In this document: positions 1 to 11,325 of the stretch, piece after piece
How positions within the stretch are numbered: position 1 is the stretch's first letter
How the letters are laid out: the number at the start of each line of letters is the position of its first letter
From: Daejeonella sp.
Lineage (GTDB): Bacteria > Bacteroidota > Bacteroidia > Sphingobacteriales > Sphingobacteriaceae
Assembly: GCF_017495225.1 (NCBI RefSeq)
Contig: NZ_JAFEIG010000033.1
Location: forward strand, 1 to 64,000
DNA length: 64,000 nt
Direction: 5' to 3'
Made by a program: the position numbers and the translations under genes
Notes under the pieces: generated by a model
Databases searched by the model: none
What the model was told of the DNA's origin: nothing
Seen by the model: the letters and a program-made list of their open reading frames with translations, nothing else

Positions 1-3000
1 TCGTTTAGTGCATCGGGTCAGACGGTAACGCTGGATATTTCTACGGCTGTATGTAATAATATAGATTGGACTGGTGTAGCCAATATGCCTACTTTTAATG
101 GGAATAACAAAACATTAAAGGTATATGGTTCATTAACGCTGGTGCCTGGGATGACGATCACTGCCAACACCCTGAGCATGAGTTTTGAAGCAACGACTAC
201 TGGTAAAACGATAACTACAGCGGGAAAGTCGATGCACAACCTTTCCTTAAATGGTATAGGCGGTGGCTGGGCCTTGCAGGATGCTTTGACGGTAAGCAGT
301 ACTGTTTCGATTAACAATGGAGCTTTTAACACCAATAACCAGACCGTAACGGCAGATGTTTTCACCTACAGTGGTGGCGGTACTAAATCGCTGACACTAG
401 GTTCTTCTATTATAAATCTTTCAAATGGCAATGTTCCTTGGGAATTTAGAGGCGTTAGTGGAATGACACTTTCTGCGGGTACATCAACCATTAATTTAAC
501 TAGTCCCGGCGGTGCTCATTTTGGGGGAGGTAACCAAATCTATAATGATGTAGTTTTTGCAGATCCTTCAGGCTTTAACAGAATTCTTGACTCGGATACT
601 TTTCGTAATTTGACGTGTCCGGGAAATAATACAACTTTTTATTCTCCTATTACGATTACCAATAATTTGATTTGTGCAGGAACGCTTATCGCAAATGGTA
701 ACATTAATATTGCAGGAACTGCAACCATATCTGGCAATAGCGTAACATTAAACGAAAATAACACTTTTGGAACGCTTAACTTGAATGGACCGGAAGGTTC
801 TATCTACACGTTTGGAGCTGGCAAGACCCAAACTATCATAAATTCATTAAGTATTACCGGTGCTACAGGCGGTTCGCCTGCTTTTCTGCAATCAAGCAGT
901 ATAGGTACACAGGCTACGATTTCCATGGCCAGTGGTTCTATTTGTACTGATTATATCCGTACTACAGATATCAATGTTACCGGAGGAGCAACATTCACGG
1001 CAGGGCCGAGCAGTCAGAATGTGAGCAATTCAACCGGCTGGACATTTATTTCGGGTGTACCCAACCCTACTATTAGCATCACAGCCGATACCGGTACTAC
1101 AACCTGTTTGGGTAACCCAGTAACCTTTACGGCTGCCTTTACTAATGGCGGGTTATCTCGTACCTTTCAATGGTTTGTAAATGGGGTATCGGTACAAAAC
1201 TCTTCATCAGCTACTTATGTTGCAAGTAACCTTAGCGATGGGGCGGCTGTTTATTGTGTTATTTCTGCTTTGCCTACATCTTGTTCGTTTTCTCTGGTGG
1301 TGAACAGCAATACTTTAAACATGACATTGCGCAATGTTACCCCATCGGTAAGCATAGCGGCTTCGGCTACCACCATCGCTTCTGGTACATCGGTAACTTT
1401 TAGCGCTACGCCAACCAATGGAGGCACACCGGCTTATCAATGGCAAAAAAATGGCATCAATGTGGGTACCAATAGCGCTACGTATATAGATGAAACTTTA
1501 GCTAATAATGATGTGGTCACCTGTATTATGACAAGCAGCATTACCTGTTTAACTACGTCAACTGCAACAAGCAATAGTGTGACTATGACGGTTACAGGGC
1601 CGCCAAGTGTACAGGCTTCGAGTGTAAGCTTTTCAAACATTACTGCAACAACTGCAACCATAAGCTGGACAAACGGCAACGGCGGAGCAAGGTCAGTATT
1701 TATTCAGGCAGGTGCATCCGGCTCGCCTTCACCGGTGAACAATACCACGTACACGGCTGGTACTGTTTTTGGTTCGGGTACAGAGATTGGAAGTTCCGGC
1801 TGGTATTGTGTGTATACCGGCACGGGTACATCTGTTAATATAACAGGCTTAACCTCTGGAACAACATACCAGGCTATGTCGGTAGAGTATAACGGCGGGG
1901 TAGGAAACGAACTATACCTGACCACAACGGTGCCGGGAAATCCGAATAATACGTCGGGGATTAACTCCATTAGTAAAACAGGCAGTAGCCCAAACAATGC
2001 TTCAACGGTACCATACACGGTTACCTTCGGACAATCGGTCACCGGTTTAACCACTGGCAACTTTTCATTGACCACAACAGGGAGTTTGAACGGTGCTAGT
2101 GTAAGCTCGATAACCGGTTCGGGCTCATCTTATATCTTAACAGTAAATACAGGCAGCGGAGATGGTACGATCACTTTAAATTTAGCCAATAGTTCGGGTT
2201 TATTACCCGGTATGACTATGGCCCTGCCTTTTGCAGGTGATAAGTACACTATTGATAAAACGGCGCCGTTAGTTTCTTCTATTAACAGGGTTGGCAGTAC
2301 GCCCAATGGGGCATCCTCAGACCAATTTACAGTCACATTCAGCGAGAGCGTAACGGGCGTGGATGTCAGTGACTTTAGCTTAAGCACTACCGGTACGGTT
2401 GGAGGCACAATTAGCAGCGTGAGTGCAGTTAGCGGCAGCGTTTATACGGTAACGGTTAATACCGTAACGGGCGATGGCACGATGCGCCTTGATTTAAATA
2501 GTAGCGGCACGGGAATCACGGATTTGGCAGGTAATGCTATACAGGCAGGCTTCAGCGTTGGACAAGTTTATAGCATAGACCAAACTGGTCCAGTGGTAAG
2601 CTCGGTATTAGTACCGGCCAATGCCACATACATATTAGGTCAAAACCTTGATTTTACGGTTAATTTTGACAAGTCTGTATTGGTAAATACCGGAGGAGGT
2701 GTACCTAATCTCACTATTGGTCTGACGGGGGGCACGGTAAATGCGACATATCTTTCAGGAACAGGCAGTACTACGCTTATATTCAGATATAGTGTAGCTC
2801 TTGGTGATGTAGATCTTAACGGTATAACTGTTGATAACCTTTCATTAAACGGCGGCACTCTTAAAGATGGAGCTGGCAATAATGCAACTTTAACATTGAA
2901 CAGTATAGGCAATACCATTGATATACTGGTGGATGGTGGTTCCATAATCACTACATCAGTAGCTACCTTAACTGGTTTTTCAGCTTGTGCAGGGGCTTCA

Positions 3001-6000
3001 TCAATGGAACAGTCTTTTACTGTTTCAGGTAAAAATCTTAAAAATAATGTGGTGGTTAGCGCAGCAGATGGGTTTGAAGTAAGTAAAACTCCAGGAACAG
3101 GATTTGGATCTTCAGTTAGCATTACTGCTTCTGGAACATTAGCAGCAACAACTGTATATGTTAGAACAACTGTTGGTGCATCAGGTTCTGTATCGGGAAA
3201 TATTTCCGTTTCTTCAACTAATGCTGAAACAAAAATTATTAGTGCCTCAGGTACAGTAGCGGTCATTTCCCCTATTTTAGGAGGAAACTCATCTGTAAAT
3301 GCTACCGTACAAGCTATTGGTGGTGGTGGCGGTGCAAATGGCGACTGGGGTGCTTCTGGCGGTGGCGGTGGAGCTGCTATTAGAACTTTATCCTTAGCTT
3401 CGGGCGATGTAGTTAATATCACCGTTGGTTCAGGTGGAAACAGTGGAATTGGATGGAGTGGTATTCCTGGAGGAAATGGCGAAGATTCAAAAGCGATTTT
3501 CAATTCGATTAATATTATTGGAGGTGGAGGTAAAGGTGCCGGGTTTGGTATGGAAGGTGGAATTGCTACTGGCGGTACAATTAATTTAATCGGTGGAGCC
3601 GGAAGGAATCCAGGTGTACGAGAACCAGGTTTTGATGGTCAAAAACAAGATGGTTACTCAGCTGCAGGCGGTGGAGCCGGAAATTTTGAAGATGGTGTTA
3701 ATACTATCATAAACTTAGGAGGTTTAGGTGGTGGTTTGGCTGGTAATGGAGGTCATGGATCGCCTCAATATCCAACAAGTTCTAATGGTCAACCAGGTTT
3801 TAATTATGGCGGCGGCGGCGGCGGCGGTGGAAATTACAATGGCTATGGCGGTGCCGGAGGGCAAGGTGTTGTAGCAATTACTTATCCTGGCAGACCTATT
3901 GCAAGCGGTGGAACTATTACCCAATCAGGCGGAAATACCATACATACCTTTAGTAATACCGGAACAGATATATTCACAGTACTTAGTTTAAATTCTGCAG
4001 CTGTTGGTCTTGGATCGACGCTTCAATTAAGCAATGCTACTGCAGGGGGTACTTGGAGCTCTTCGGATACTGGTATTGCAACAATATCTAATACCGGTTT
4101 AGTTAGCGGAATAGCCTTAGGGACAACTAAATTGACGTATACTGTCATAAGTAACGGTTGCTCAAACAAGGCAACTATCGATCTAGAGGTAACTCCGTTA
4201 CCTACTATTTCAACATCAGATGCAGCAAGGGCGGTCTGTTCCACTGCTTCAAGTCAAACAACAACATTGAATTATAGTGGTGTGACAGGATCACCTGTTA
4301 GTTACAGTATTACTTGGAATGGAATGCCGACAAACAGTTTTGTTGCAGTAACTGACAATGCTCTCTCTGGCACACCAATTAATATTACTGTACCTGCAAA
4401 TACAAATCCGGGTACTTATACAGGAACTATCACTGTTAAGAATGCGAATGGATCTGTTAGTGATGGAAGCACATTTACCTTATCGGTTACTCCTTTACCA
4501 ACTCTAACTATTTCAGGTACAACTTCGATAAGTGCTGGAAGTTCTACTACCCTAACAGCAAGTGGAGCCAATACGTATTCTTGGTCGATTGGAGGGTCGC
4601 AAGCTACTCCATTAGATTCTACGGCTCAATCAAAACTTGCCGTTGGCTTACGTAAATTGCTTTCTTCCTACACTGGAAGTGCAGTCCGTTTAAGAAGATC
4701 AACAGATAATGTTGAGCAAGATTTTGGGTTTTTCGGATCTGATCTTGATTTAGCTTCCATTACCACCTTCTTAGGAGGCGTTAATGGTTATGTCACCAAA
4801 TTATATGATCAATCAGGTAATGGAAATGATTTGATACAAGCAAATAGTTCGTTACAGCCATTATTTGTTGCAAATGGTTTGAATGAAAAACCAATCTTGA
4901 GAATAACCGCAGCTACACATGAAAGGCTATATAATAACACTAATTTCACACCACCTTATACAGTAATTTATACTGCAAAACAAACAGGAACAACAAGAAA
5001 CCGTTTGTTAGACGGCGTTAATAACAACTGGTTACTTGGTTGGTGGGCAGGGTCAAAAGGAGTAGCTTATTATGAAGGCTGGGTTAATTACAGCGGCGGT
5101 GCTTCAGATTCTGATGCTTATGTTTATACGGGAACAAGCGACGGAAACACCTCTGAAATCTATGAAAATGGCACTTTGTTAACTTCTAATAGTGGTGGAT
5201 TAGCGGGTCCAAATGGTATTTCAATGGGTTCTTCAGGTGAATTTTCAGATGCAGACTTTACTGAATTATTTATTTTTAACTCAGTTGTTTCTAGTAAGGA
5301 TAGGCAATTGGTAGAAAATAGCTCTGGTGGATATTATGGTTTCATTAATCCTGCAATTACAACTGCATCAATTACAGTATCTCCGACAACTAATACCCTT
5401 TATACTCTTGTTGGAACCAACGCAGAAGGATGTTCTAATTCCATAACACAATTAATTACTGTAGATACCAACGCAACAAACGCAGCAAACACAGCAAGTG
5501 CAGCTTCAGTTACGCCAACAGTTTGTATCAATACGGCATTGACGGCTATTACTCATGAAACAACTGGAGCTACAGGAATTGGAACTACAACGGGTTTACC
5601 TGCAGGTGTAACAGCAGCTTGGGTATCAAATACGATAACCGTCAGTGGAACACCTTTAGAATCAGGGGTGTTTAGTTACAGTATTCCATTAACAGGAGGT
5701 TATGGAAGTGTGAGTGCAACAGGAACAATAACAGTTACCTCAGCACCTGAAGTAACACAACCTACCAATCAGGAAGTATGTAATGACAGTTCTACTACCC
5801 TTGTAACATTTACTGGTTCTGTAGTAGGTACAACTTATAGCTGGACAAATAATACAGAGTCCATTGGCCTTGCCTCTAGTGGTACAGGTAATATTGCCAG
5901 CTTTACTGCAACAAATGCAAGCAATGCACCTGTTGTAGCTACTATAACGGTTACACCTTCTACAAGTGGCGTAGCTGTGAGTTGTACTGGAGATTCAAAA

Positions 6001-7854
6001 ACTTTTACCATTACGGTTAATCCAACACTTACAGCAGGAGCAGCATCAACAACTCCAACTTTATATACTAATACGGCATTGACTCCAATTACTCATACAA
6101 CTACTGGAGCTACTGGAATTGGAACTGCTATAGGATTACCTGCAGGAGTAACTGCAGATTGGGCATCAAACACGATAACGATTAGTGGTACGCCAACCGA
6201 ATTAGGTACTTTTAACTACAGTATTCCATTAACAGGAGGTTGCGGTATTGTAAGTGCAACAGGAACGATAACAGTGCTTGTATCTAATAATGCCAATTTA
6301 TCTTTATTAGCTTTAAACAGCGGAACGATATCACCCTCCTTTGCAGCAGGAATAACCAGCTACATGGCAACTGTAAGCCATGTTACAGAATCCATTAAAG
6401 TAACTCCGACGGTGGATGATGCCACAGCAACAGTTACTGTCAACGGAACAAGTGTGACCAGTGGAAGCGCATCGGAAGCTATTACGCTTTCTGTGGGCAG
6501 CAATACTATCAGCATACTGGTTACTGCCCCTGATGGCACTACGACTAAAACATACACCGTGTCTGTTACCCGTTTAAAAGGGGATCAAACCATCAGCTTT
6601 TCGGCATTGCCATCAAAAACCGTTGGTGATGTGGCATATAGTTTAACGGCTACTGGTGGAGCATCAGGCAATGCTGTAAGCTATACCAGTTCCAATACGG
6701 CAGTAGCTACCATCAGCGGAAGCACAGTAACGATTATTGGAGCAGGAACAACTACCATTACTGCTAGTCAGGCCGGAAATGCCAATTATAACGCAGCAAC
6801 CGATGTGCCACAAACACTAACGGTGGCTAAGGCAGCACAGAGTATCAGCTTTGCAGCTTTAGCTGGTAAAATTTTCGGAGATGCGGTATTTAATCTAACC
6901 GCAAGTGGTGGAGGTTCAGGCAATGCGATCACTTATGTTAGTTCGAATACAGCTGTGGCTACCATTTCAGGCAGCACGGTCACCCTTGTTGGTGTAGGCA
7001 GTGCAGATATTATTGCCTCGCAGGCCGGTAATGCAAATTACAATGCAGCAACCGATGTGTCGCAAACACTAACAGTGGCTAAAGCAGCGCAGAGCATCAG
7101 CTTTTCGGCATTGGCACCAAAAACCGTTGGCGATGCGACATTCAGTTTAACGGCTACCGGTGGAGCATCAGGCAATGCTGTAAGATATATCAGTTCCAAT
7201 ACTACAGTAGCTACCATCAGCGGAAGCACAGTAACGATTATTGGAGCAGGAACAACTACCATTACTGCTAGTCAGGCCGGTAATGAGAATTACAATGCAG
7301 CTGCCAATGTGCCGCAAACACTTACTGTGGCTAAGGCTGCGCAAACCATCAGCTTTTCGGCATTGGCACCAAAAACCGTTGGCGATGCAACATTCAGTTT
7401 AACGGCTACCGGTGGAGCATCAGGCAATGCTGTAATCTATACCAGTTCCAATACTGCAGTAGCTACCATCAGCGGAAACACAGTAACGATTATTGGAGTA
7501 GGAACCAGCACCATTACCGCCAGTCAGGCCGGAAATGCCGATTATAACGCAGCAACGGATGTGTCGCAAACACTCAAGGTGGCTCTTACTGAAATAGATG
7601 CCACAAACATTCTCACGCCTAACGGGGATGGTATAAACGATGAATTTGTAATCAGGAATATTACTTTATTCCCAACTAATAAATTGATCATTTTCGACAG
7701 ATCCGGACATATAATTTATAGTAAAGTGAATTATAATAACGATTGGGAGGGATCGCTTAACGGTTCGCCGTTGCCAGAAGGCACTTATTACTATATTTTT
7801 GATGTTGGTGCGGGTTTACCTAATTATAAAGGTTTCATCACTATCGTGCGATAA
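1..7854 (+). CDS. Giant modular cell-surface adhesin with T9SS type B C-terminal domain (5' end outside window)
   Basis: The frame is open from the first base, so the gene is cut by the window edge; 2617 codons are visible. Recognisable modules, in nucleotide positions: two Ig-like domains (about 1057-1590), fibronectin type III (about 1605-1960), three bacterial Ig-like units with [15 protein letters not shown] motifs (about 1965-2940), a glycine-rich stretch (about 3300-3900), a Big_2-like unit (about 4000-4190), a segment like the GH54 arabinofuranosidase B fold with [11 protein letters not shown] (about 4600-5350), a duplicated putative-Ig unit (about 5500-5750 and 6040-6275), a cadherin-like beta-sandwich (about 6290-6570), four 84-residue repeats (6586-7584) and a gliding-motility-associated C-terminal domain starting [14 protein letters not shown] (about 7600-7851). 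In known families that tail directs export through the type IX system and anchoring at the cell surface. Role inferred: adhesion or glycan contact. No PorP/SprF-like gene follows. Confidence 0.9.
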   Translation, partial: SFSASGQTVTLDISTAVCNNIDWTGVANMPTFNGNNKTLKVYGSLTLVPGMTITANTLSMSFEATTTGKTITTAGKSMHNLSLNGIGGGWALQDALTVSSTVSINNGAFNTNNQTVTADVFTYSGGGTKSLTLGSSIINLSNGNVPWEFRGVSGMTLSAGTSTINLTSPGGAHFGGGNQIYNDVVFADPSGFNRILDSDTFRNLTCPGNNTTFYSPITITNNLICAGTLIANGNINIAGTATISGNSVTLNENNTFGTLNLNGPEGSIYTFGAGKTQTIINSLSITGATGGSPAFLQSSSIGTQATISMASGSICTDYIRTTDINVTGGATFTAGPSSQNVSNSTGWTFISGVPNPTISITADTGTTTCLGNPVTFTAAFTNGGLSRTFQWFVNGVSVQNSSSATYVASNLSDGAAVYCVISALPTSCSFSLVVNSNTLNMTLRNVTPSVSIAASATTIASGTSVTFSATPTNGGTPAYQWQKNGINVGTNSATYIDETLANNDVVTCIMTSSITCLTTSTATSNSVTMTVTGPPSVQASSVSFSNITATTATISWTNGNGGARSVFIQAGASGSPSPVNNTTYTAGTVFGSGTEIGSSGWYCVYTGTGTSVNITGLTSGTTYQAMSVEYNGGVGNELYLTTTVPGNPNNTSGINSISKTGSSPNNASTVPYTVTFGQSVTGLTTGNFSLTTTGSLNGASVSSITGSGSSYILTVNTGSGDGTITLNLANSSGLLPGMTMALPFAGDKYTIDKTAPLVSSINRVGSTPNGASSDQFTVTFSESVTGVDVSDFSLSTTGTVGGTISSVSAVSGSVYTVTVNTVTGDGTMRLDLNSSGTGITDLAGNAIQAGFSVGQVYSIDQTGPVVSSVLVPANATYILGQNLDFTVNFDKSVLVNTGGGVPNLTIGLTGGTVNATYLSGTGSTTLIFRYSVALGDVDLNGITVDNLSLNGGTLKDGAGNNATLTLNSIGNTIDILVDGGSIITTSVATLTGFSACAGASSMEQSFTVSGKNLKNNVVVSAADGFEVSKTPGTGFGSSVSITASGTLAATTVYVRTTVGASGSVSGNISVSSTNAETKIISASGTVAVISPILGGNSSVNATVQAIGGGGGANGDWGASGGGGGAAIRTLSLASGDVVNITVGSGGNSGIGWSGIPGGNGEDSKAIFNSINIIGGGGKGAGFGMEGGIATGGTINLIGGAGRNPGVREPGFDGQKQDGYSAAGGGAGNFEDGVNTIINLGGLGGGLAGNGGHGSPQYPTSSNGQPGFNYGGGGGGGGNYNGYGGAGGQGVVAITYPGRPIASGGTITQSGGNTIHTFSNTGTDIFTVLSLNSAAVGLGSTLQLSNATAGGTWSSSDTGIATISNTGLVSGIALGTTKLTYTVISNGCSNKATIDLEVTPLPTISTSDAARAVCSTASSQTTTLNYSGVTGSPVSYSITWNGMPTNSFVAVTDNALSGTPINITVPANTNPGTYTGTITVKNANGSVSDGSTFTLSVTPLPTLTISGTTSISAGSSTTLTASGANTYSWSIGGSQATPLDSTAQSKLAVGLRKLLSSYTGSAVRLRRSTDNVEQDFGFFGSDLDLASITTFLGGVNGYVTKLYDQSGNGNDLIQANSSLQPLFVANGLNEKPILRITAATHERLYNNTNFTPPYTVIYTAKQTGTTRNRLLDGVNNNWLLGWWAGSKGVAYYEGWVNYSGGASDSDAYVYTGTSDGNTSEIYENGTLLTSNSGGLAGPNGISMGSSGEFSDADFTELFIFNSVVSSKDRQLVENSSGGYYGFINPAITTASITVSPTTNTLYTLVGTNAEGCSNSITQLITVDTNATNAANTASAASVTPTVCINTALTAITHETTGATGIGTTTGLPAGVTAAWVSNTITVSGTPLESGVFSYSIPLTGGYGSVSATGTITVTSAPEVTQPTNQEVCNDSSTTLVTFTGSVVGTTYSWTNNTESIGLASSGTGNIASFTATNASNAPVVATITVTPSTSGVAVSCTGDSKTFTITVNPTLTAGAASTTPTLYTNTALTPITHTTTGATGIGTAIGLPAGVTADWASNTITISGTPTELGTFNYSIPLTGGCGIVSATGTITVLVSNNANLSLLALNSGTISPSFAAGITSYMATVSHVTESIKVTPTVDDATATVTVNGTSVTSGSASEAITLSVGSNTISILVTAPDGTTTKTYTVSVTRLKGDQTISFSALPSKTVGDVAYSLTATGGASGNAVSYTSSNTAVATISGSTVTIIGAGTTTITASQAGNANYNAATDVPQTLTVAKAAQSISFAALAGKIFGDAVFNLTASGGGSGNAITYVSSNTAVATISGSTVTLVGVGSADIIASQAGNANYNAATDVSQTLTVAKAAQSISFSALAPKTVGDATFSLTATGGASGNAVRYISSNTTVATISGSTVTIIGAGTTTITASQAGNENYNAAANVPQTLTVAKAAQTISFSALAPKTVGDATFSLTATGGASGNAVIYTSSNTAVATISGNTVTIIGVGTSTITASQAGNADYNAATDVSQTLKVALTEIDATNILTPNGDGINDEFVIRNITLFPTNKLIIFDRSGHIIYSKVNYNNDWEGSLNGSPLPEGTYYYIFDVGAGLPNYKGFITIVR
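6586..7584 (+). repeat. Four tandem 252-bp repeats encoding 84-residue Ig-like units
   Basis: Units begin at 6586, 6838, 7090 and 7342, with an exact period of 252 bp. Each encodes Q[TS]ISF..L..K..GD at its start and Q.L.VA at its end, with a central [15 protein letters not shown] motif typical of bacterial Ig-like folds. Unit 1 and the non-adjacent unit 3 share 76 identical bases (6701-6776 and 7205-7280). This is a repetitive coding region prone to recombination and copy-number change. Confidence 0.95.
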
Positions 7855-7909
7855 ACGAACTCATTCTATAACGAGTTTAACAAAAACACGAAAACACGAT
7901 TCAATAATT

Positions 7910-7936
7910 CCTAACAGCAGCGTTGCTGCTGTTAGG
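7910..7936 (+). terminator. Hairpin terminator after the adhesin gene
   Basis: A perfect 12-bp stem (CCTAACAGCAGC at 7910-7921, GCTGCTGTTAGG at 7925-7936) with a 3-base loop starts 55 bases after the stop codon. It is followed by only a short T run (TTTA), so it may act as a terminator or as an mRNA 3'-end stabiliser. Confidence 0.7.
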
Positions 7937-8540
7937 TTTATACTCCTGAAACGTCTAAAGCAAATTCAAGCTGTTCCTTTTCTGAAAGAAGCAAGCGGTA
8001 AAACTCTGCTCTGGGCAACACAAACCATAGAAATATTTTACTGCATTAAATTTTTAATACATTGATAATCATATTTAAGAATAGATTTTCCTAAAATTAG
8101 ATGTGGCTTCCTTGCCTGTCTGCCGGGATTCCTGTCGCGACCACTTGTTTGACTTTTAATTTTCTTATCCTGAAATAGGTTTACCGTTTCCAATTTAATC
8201 CTTCCATTGCTTTATTTTTTTAAAAGCAATAGACTCACTCCAAGATTCCTCTCAATCTTGAATTTTACATGTAATTTCATGCTTTTTGTTAATATATTTT
8301 TAGAGAGCAATAAAACCTTTTCATTTATTAATCGCTAAACGCTATTCTAAATTCAAGCGGAAATAAGACAAATAAGGCAAACTAAGCTGCTTTGCCTGCT
8401 TCTCTTTGTCGCAATTGGATAAATAAAATACCTACATTCTTATTCTGTCAAATCGCTTATATTTAACCAGTTTTGTATTGCCTGAAAATTAATTTATTTT
8501 TAGACGAACTGCCCCATCAAATATTTAGAAAAACAATAGT
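7937..8540. other. Gene-free interval between the adhesin and the methyltransferase
   Basis: About 600 bases with no convincing gene. It holds a weak AT-rich hairpin at 8206-8230 (ATTGCTTT/AAAGCAAT) and otherwise unstructured AT-rich sequence. A more GC-rich patch at about 8103-8150 matches nothing I recognise. The short plus-strand reading frame running out of the adhesin to 8065 has no coding character. Confidence 0.6.
8471..8502 (+). promoter_or_regulatory. Candidate Bacteroidota promoter for the methyltransferase
   Basis: TTTTG at 8471-8475 is followed, after a 19-base spacer, by TATTTTTA at 8495-8502. This matches five of six informative positions of the TAnnTTTG -7 element, at the spacing expected from a TTTG -33 element. 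The start codon is 39 bases further on. Confidence 0.35.
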
Positions 8541-9317
8541 ATGAATGATTTAGAAAACTATTTTAGATTAAATGATAAAAGACTTATCCACAAATGGAAT
8601 CATTATTTTGAGGTCTATGATCGTCATTTTAGTAAGTATAGAAATAAAGACATTGTAATTCTTGAAATTGGTGTATCACACGGGGGGAGTCTTCAAATGT
8701 GGAAAGATTACTTCGGAGCTAGAGCTAAAATATATGGTATTGATATTAACCCACAATGCAAAGAATTTGAGGAGGAAAACATCAAGATATTTATCGGTTC
8801 TCAGTCTGATAGGAATTTTTTAAGAGAAGTAAAGGCGCAAATACCGCCAATTGATATTCTGATTGACGATGGAGGACATACTATGGTTCAGCAAATAGTT
8901 AGTTATGAAGAATTATTTGATTATGTAAAAGAAGATGGTGTTTATTTATGTGAAGATTTACATACATCTTATTGGCTAGAGTTTGGCGGAGGAAATAAGA
9001 GAAAAGGAACTTTTATTGAGTATAGTAAAAACTTTATTGATTCGCTTAATGCTTATCATTCTGAGCAAAAAAATCTAAAAGTGGATGAGTTTACTAAATC
9101 AGTTTTTTCAATTCATTACTACGACAGCATACTTGTAGTTGAAAAAAGATCAATAAAAGAACCTTTTCATGAGAGAACAGGCACACCCTCATTTGTACAA
9201 ATAAGCACTCCTGAAAATTCATTCTCAAAAATTAGGAATAAAATTACTCGTAGTGTTTTAAAAGTGACAAATAAGGTGTTGCGTTATTTTAGATTAAGTG
9301 GATTTGTATGGAAATAA
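8541..9317 (+). CDS. Class I SAM-dependent methyltransferase (sugar/macrocin O-methyltransferase-like)
   Basis: The 258-residue protein has a SAM-binding loop LEIGVSHGG at residues 41-49, an acidic strand end GIDIN at 66-70, and DDGGH at 109-113. These features resemble the metal-dependent sugar O-methyltransferases related to TylE/MycE, where a DDGSH motif holds Mg2+; here Ser is Gly. The C-terminal 60 residues are basic and could form an amphipathic or membrane-associated tail. There is no signal peptide, so it is probably cytoplasmic. The gene stands alone between two long gene-free intervals, so the substrate cannot be deduced; a glycan or lipid-linked sugar is an inference from the family. 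Confidence 0.75.
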   Translation: MNDLENYFRLNDKRLIHKWNHYFEVYDRHFSKYRNKDIVILEIGVSHGGSLQMWKDYFGARAKIYGIDINPQCKEFEEENIKIFIGSQSDRNFLREVKAQIPPIDILIDDGGHTMVQQIVSYEELFDYVKEDGVYLCEDLHTSYWLEFGGGNKRKGTFIEYSKNFIDSLNAYHSEQKNLKVDEFTKSVFSIHYYDSILVVEKRSIKEPFHERTGTPSFVQISTPENSFSKIRNKITRSVLKVTNKVLRYFRLSGFVWK

Positions 9318-9653
9318 ACCTGTGCTATAATCACATTTTTATTAATCTTGGCATGGTTCTCTTCAAAGAGTATTGTCTTAACTGAATTTGTCTAATCCTT
9401 AAATAGTTTACATTGTTTGATTAATTCTATTTTTCTTTATCATTTTTCAATATTCTCATAATAACGCCTAGAATTTTCTCTATCTAGAACATTTGCAAAC
9501 GGTTTCTGTTCAGATTGTTTCATAAACCTTTGCTTAAGAAATTTTTATAGAAGTTTGAAAATTACTCACGATTTACTAATCCATAGCGAGGTCATACGAA
9601 TACTACTATTTGTAGAATTTTTTTCAAGGTGCTTATTGAAAATTTTAAAGTGC
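9318..9653. other. Gene-free interval
   Basis: About 335 bases between the methyltransferase stop and the next terminator. It is AT-rich, with no plausible gene on either strand. An imperfect palindrome GCAAACGGTTTC at 9495-9506 resembles a LacI-family site, but it lies downstream of both neighbouring genes and has an odd centre, so I do not call it an operator. Confidence 0.5.
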
Positions 9654-9690
9654 AAAAAAAAGCAGCAAGAATATTCTCGCTGCTTTTTTT
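9654..9690 (-). terminator. Rho-independent terminator for the first susCD operon
   Basis: A 12-bp stem (AGCAGCAAGAAT/ATTCTCGCTGCT, 9661-9684, one wobble pair when read on the minus strand) is flanked by A7 and T7. On the minus strand the hairpin is followed by a T run, just past the susD stop codon at 9720. The symmetrical flanks could also stop plus-strand transcripts. Confidence 0.8.
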
Positions 9691-9719
9691 GCTCATTTTA
9701 GAACCTTAGTTAAAAATTA

Positions 9720-11306
9720 TCACCAATTTGGATTTTGTCCAAGATCTGGGTTTAATAATTTTTCTCTTTGTGGCACAGGCCATAAATAATGTTTTGAAGC
9801 ATCAAATGTTTTCACCACACTTGGAAGCTCTATTGTAACTGGATTTCCACCAGAATAATAAGTTAAGCCAAATACTTTACCAGGCATTACTTGAGCTGCT
9901 GTTTTCCATCTTCTGATATCAAATAATCTATGACCTTCAAATGCAAGTTCAACAGTTCTTTCTCTTCTTACGGCTTCTCTTAATTGATCTTGAGTCATAT
10001 CTGCTAATGCAGGTAAACCAACATCAGTACGAGTTCTAACGTCATTGATTGCTTTATAAACTGAAGCATCAATTTGGTTAAGTTCAATTTTAGCTTCTGC
10101 ATAAGTTAAAAGAACTTCTGCATAACGAAGTAGGATAAAGTTTAAGTGAGATGCATTATGTGTAGCGAAATCTTCTGCAGAAACATATTTTTTCAGGTTG
10201 AATCCTGTAGAAGTATTTTGTTGAGTTTTACCTACTTCATCGGCACCATTTTGTCCTGGTACTGGTCTGTAAAAACCTCCACCTGGTAAAGCGTCTCCAT
10301 CCACATAAAATGAGAATCTTAATCGTGGGTCTCTATTATCATAAGGTTTAGTTGGATCAAAACCAGAGGTTGGATCTGTAATTAACTTACCATTTTTCAT
10401 GGTAAATTGATCAATTAAAGCTTTAGTAGGCACATAATTGCTGGCACTAGCCTTCTGACTATTAGGGCCCATAAAAGCGAAAGCATTATGAGTTGCTGTT
10501 CCGGCAAGGAACTGTTTGTCTAGAATAACTTCCTTACTATTTTCATTAGCATAAGTGAATATTTTACCATACTCTGAAAGGAGTCCGTAAACATTTAAAT
10601 CCATTACTTCCTTTGCTGCATCGGCTGCTAATTTAAAGTTTCCAGCTTGCAAATGCGCACGAGCTTTAAGCGCTAGAGCTGCTCCTTTTGTTACTCTTCC
10701 TCTGTCTGCCGCACCATATGAATTTGGAAGGGCTGCTGCTGCTTCAGTTAGTTCTTTATCGATAAAAGCTAAAACGTCTGCAGCTTTTGCTCTCTTAACT
10801 TTTGCTCCATCAGCTGGAGTAACATTGCTTGTAATTAATGGAACATCTCCATATAAACCAATTAATTTAATGTAGTGATAGGCACGAAGAGCTCTTGCCT
10901 CGCTTCTAAATTGGTTTATTAATGCTGTATTTGTTGACTGCACTCTACCAATATTTTCCAATACATCATTTGCTAGGAAAATACCACGGTATCCACTTTG
11001 CCATTCTGCTTGCACTCTCGAATGGGTTGCATCATAGGAACCATTTTCGATTGCATATTCGGCGGTGAACACTGTATTAGTATGACCAATATCAGTAATA
11101 CCATCTAACACAAATAGATTTGTTGCGTCTAATGAGGTATAAACAGAATTTACAGCAAACCTTGCATCTGCTTCAGTTTTCCAAAAAACTGCTGCTGAAA
11201 TTCTATCATCAGGAATTGTTTCTAGTATATCCTTGCGACAAGATTGTAACAGTCCGCTTAATAAAACCAGAACAATTAGTGTATGTTTTAATATATTCTT
11301 TTTCAT
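9720..11306 (-). CDS. SusD/RagB family nutrient-binding outer membrane lipoprotein (pair 1)
   Basis: A 528-residue protein with a lipoprotein signal ending LLQSC (Cys23). SusD-family landmarks include the N-terminal FWKTEADARFAVNSVYTSL helix, the TPR-like EARALRAYHYIKLIGLYGDVPL segment, and C-terminal LRYAEVLLTYAEAKIELN, RRERTVELAFEGHRLFDIRRW and LWPVPQRE motifs. SusD proteins cap the SusC channel on the cell surface and bind the glycan or peptide ligand. The gene starts 19 bases after the upstream susC stop, so the two are co-transcribed. No enzyme gene belongs to this unit, so the substrate is unknown. Confidence 0.95.
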   Translation of the reverse strand: MKKNILKHTLIVLVLLSGLLQSCRKDILETIPDDRISAAVFWKTEADARFAVNSVYTSLDATNLFVLDGITDIGHTNTVFTAEYAIENGSYDATHSRVQAEWQSGYRGIFLANDVLENIGRVQSTNTALINQFRSEARALRAYHYIKLIGLYGDVPLITSNVTPADGAKVKRAKAADVLAFIDKELTEAAAALPNSYGAADRGRVTKGAALALKARAHLQAGNFKLAADAAKEVMDLNVYGLLSEYGKIFTYANENSKEVILDKQFLAGTATHNAFAFMGPNSQKASASNYVPTKALIDQFTMKNGKLITDPTSGFDPTKPYDNRDPRLRFSFYVDGDALPGGGFYRPVPGQNGADEVGKTQQNTSTGFNLKKYVSAEDFATHNASHLNFILLRYAEVLLTYAEAKIELNQIDASVYKAINDVRTRTDVGLPALADMTQDQLREAVRRERTVELAFEGHRLFDIRRWKTAAQVMPGKVFGLTYYSGGNPVTIELPSVVKTFDASKHYLWPVPQREKLLNPDLGQNPNW

Positions 11307-11325
11307 GATTAATTAAATTAAATGA

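Noticed and set aside
2640..3503. Long antisense open frame (287 codons) inside the adhesin gene
   Set aside because: It mirrors the glycine/threonine-rich coding strand as a proline/valine-rich sequence, has no start context or domain, and overlaps a clear CDS; the other antisense frames along the adhesin are the same artefact.
6586..7584. CRISPR-like array
   Set aside because: The 252-bp units are contiguous, lie in an open frame and have no spacers; they are protein repeats.
7799..8065. Plus-strand open frame running from inside the adhesin into the intergenic region
   Set aside because: It crosses the strong 7910-7936 hairpin and has no recognisable protein features.
9495..9506. GCAAACGGTTTC as a fourth LacI operator
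   Set aside because: The centre is shifted by one base compared with CAAACGTTTG, and the site is downstream of both flanking genes.
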